A stretch of 64,000 bases of DNA from WFZT01 sp964398355 (GTDB lineage Bacteria; Hydrothermota; Hydrothermia; B15-G9; WFZT01), in assembly GCA_964398355.1 (NCBI GenBank), contig CAYNMM010000030.1, positions 5,003 to 69,002 on the forward strand. Reading direction: 5' to 3'. The first letter of the stretch is position 1. Every line of letters starts with the position of its first letter. Below the pieces are notes generated by a model. It searched no databases. It had not been told where the DNA came from and saw only the letters and a program-made list of their open reading frames with translations. The translations under genes were made by a program, and so were the position numbers. Positions 63,041 to 64,000 of this stretch are shown here, piece after piece.

Positions 63041-63316
63041 TCACCACCTTATTTTAAAGTTTTCAAATTCACCGGTGTATGGCTCAAAGCTTACCTCAAC
63101 ATTATCCACACGGGAAGCTGGAGAACCCTTGTAACACCAATTGATCATCTCTTTAACGTCCTCTTCTTCTCCCTCAAATACAGCTTCAACCCTGCCATCG
63201 GGCAAATTTCTTACCCACCCGGTAACACCATATTTGTTTGCCATCCTTCTCGTGTAATCCCTGAAGAAAACCCCTTGCACACGTCCTGAAACAAATACAT
63301 GTGCTCTAACCTTCAT
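63041..63316 (-). CDS. acyP: acylphosphatase
   Basis: A 91-residue enzyme hydrolysing acyl phosphates. The signature GRVQGVFFRDYTRRMANKYG (catalytic Arg) and GWVRNLPDGRVEAVFEG (catalytic Asn) are present. It heads the gatA operon with three bases between them. Confidence 0.94.
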   Translation of the reverse strand: MKVRAHVFVSGRVQGVFFRDYTRRMANKYGVTGWVRNLPDGRVEAVFEGEEEDVKEMINWCYKGSPASRVDNVEVSFEPYTGEFENFKIRW

Positions 63317-63634
63317 GATGGAAATTTTAAATCCCCCTCTCTAAAAATTCCACCTTTGAACCCATGATCTTTCAGATTTTAATTCAATATTGACTCATTA
63401 CGCCGAATCAATATTCCGATATTACGTTTACAGACAAATTTTTTGTATTATCAAATATGCAAAACCCAATCGCCTTTTGAATCTATAATTATTTTTAAAA
63501 AAACAGAGGACGAATTTAAACTATTCGGTTTTTTGATGGTCATCCTTTGAAATGGGGTAGTTAGTTTGGGTAGGTTATAAAAATTATGGGGCGCCGGCTG
63601 TAAGCCGGCGCCCCATATCACATATTTAACTTCT
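63317..63634. other. AT-rich intergenic region with one hairpin
   Basis: No coding frame. It contains the GC-rich hairpin 63585-63617 and the upstream region of the acylphosphatase gene; no RNA gene is recognised. Confidence 0.55.
63585..63617 (-). terminator. GC-rich perfect hairpin with T-run, after the sorting-domain protein
   Basis: A 15-bp perfect stem (TATGGGGCGCCGGCT and complement) with a GTA loop, 17 bases after the stop of the gene ending at 63635. On that strand ATTTTTAT follows, so this member fits a Rho-independent terminator. Confidence 0.75.
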
Positions 63635-64000
63635 TTACTTCACAATCATTACCTTTGTAACCTCCGTGAAGGTTCCTGCACTCATCCTGATGAAGTATAC
63701 TCCACTCGCAAGTGAAGTAGCGTCAAATCTCACATGATGTACTCAGGCATTTACTCTTCCTGAGAAAATATCATGGACATTCCTGCCAGTTACATCCAGA
63801 AGACTGGGTTTCACATCGGCTGCACCTGGGCCTAGCAATGCACCACTGGAGATACCTCTCACTGGATTTGTAACAGTTCCAAGGAGTGCATATTTACCAC
63901 TTGAAATTGGGGTCTCGCTGACGGAGACCAGTCTTGCAAAGTAAGCTGTTAGTCTGTCATGTGGTACTATTGGATCTCCATTGTAGGTATACTGCAAATA
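63635..64000 (-). pseudogene. C-terminus of a type IX-sorted secreted protein, with in-frame TGA (partial)
   Basis: The frame enters from the right edge and reads SLLDVTGRNVHDIFSGRVNA, then TGA at 63745-63743, then 35 more codons (VHHVRFDATSLASGVYFIRM ... VTKVMIVK) and TAA at 63637-63635. This is a typical Por/type A sorting domain; homologues have Gly at the TGA position (GRVNAG-HHVRFDA). The tail is otherwise intact and a terminator hairpin follows. Whether the gene is broken, misread, or read through cannot be told. The N-terminal cargo domain is outside the window. Confidence 0.75.

Noticed and set aside
1..64000. CRISPR arrays, insertion sequences, prophage genes
   Set aside because: No direct-repeat arrays, transposase or phage motifs were seen.

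Overview
The window is bacterial, AT-rich chromosomal DNA, densely packed with short operons on both strands. Features that hint at the lineage are: a diderm envelope (outer-membrane beta-barrels, a LolA-like protein, an RND exporter), C-terminal domains of the type IX secretion (Por) kind on two secreted proteins, a menaquinone-type prenyltransferase, a complex I membrane arm, a family-4 uracil-DNA glycosylase and a UPF0282 metallo-hydrolase of a kind common in archaea and thermophiles. Together these suggest an uncultured, probably anaerobic and perhaps thermophilic lineage near the FCB / WOR-3 (Stahlbacteria) / Hydrothermae groups. This placement is inference; no rRNA is present to confirm it.

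Layout. 1-5742 (-): an AddAB/RexAB-like recombination nuclease pair, the B-like subunit running off the left edge. 5843-6787 (-): malate dehydrogenase. 6924-11907 (-): a compact housekeeping operon rpoZ, coaBC, udg, menA-like, a one-PASTA membrane protein, and a glutamine-dependent NAD synthetase split into two genes. 12006-15222 (-): a small winged-helix protein, a propionyl-CoA carboxylase-type carboxyltransferase broken by an in-frame TGA, and pilT. 15450-17963: an outer-membrane-type protein, then a RecG-like/HATPase regulator whose promoter is covered by CCGG boxes. 18176-24836 (+): an uptake and catabolic block with a fused TRAP permease, an MmgE/PrpD protein, a FrdA/SdhA-like flavoprotein with an altered active site, and a separately promoted TAXI receptor. 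24888-27340 (-): UPF0282 hydrolase, formyl-THF cyclo-ligase-like protein, DJ-1/PfpI protein. 27521-30364 (+): three uncharacterised membrane proteins and an SDR. 30387-38508 (-): a small membrane protein, a sugar aminotransferase and nuoHJKLMN without nuoI or the peripheral arm. 38626-43338 (+): an unknown protein, accD, an orphan MalK-type ATPase, BrkB/YihY, pyrF, zinc-ribbon protein. 43335-49077 (-): thiD, a hypothetical, an M23 peptidase with sorting domain, lysA, then crcB/DUF190. 49228-53273 (+): pyrB, pyrC, transketolase N-half, tRNA-Lys(CTT), cupin, envelope protein. 53308-58266 (-): TetR, RND exporter, LolA-like protein, beta-barrel. 58440-59321 (+): DapA-family aldolase. 59345-63316 (-): acylphosphatase, gatA, endonuclease IV-like protein, Wzi-like barrel. 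63635-64000 (-): end of a sorting-domain protein, with an in-frame TGA.

Three regulatory themes stand out. Several operon-leading genes have near-consensus sigma-A promoters whose -10 box lies only about 6-11 nt before the start codon with no Shine-Dalgarno, so their mRNAs should be leaderless. Five GC-rich, perfectly paired hairpins (13-19 bp stems, 3-4 nt loops) sit in intergenic DNA, mostly just after stop codons. The regulator at 16728-17963 carries five CCGG cores at roughly helical spacing across its own promoter.

The best candidates for undescribed biology are the TRAP/PrpD/FrdA-like/TAXI block, the three-gene membrane module at 27521-29625, and the CCGG-box regulator.
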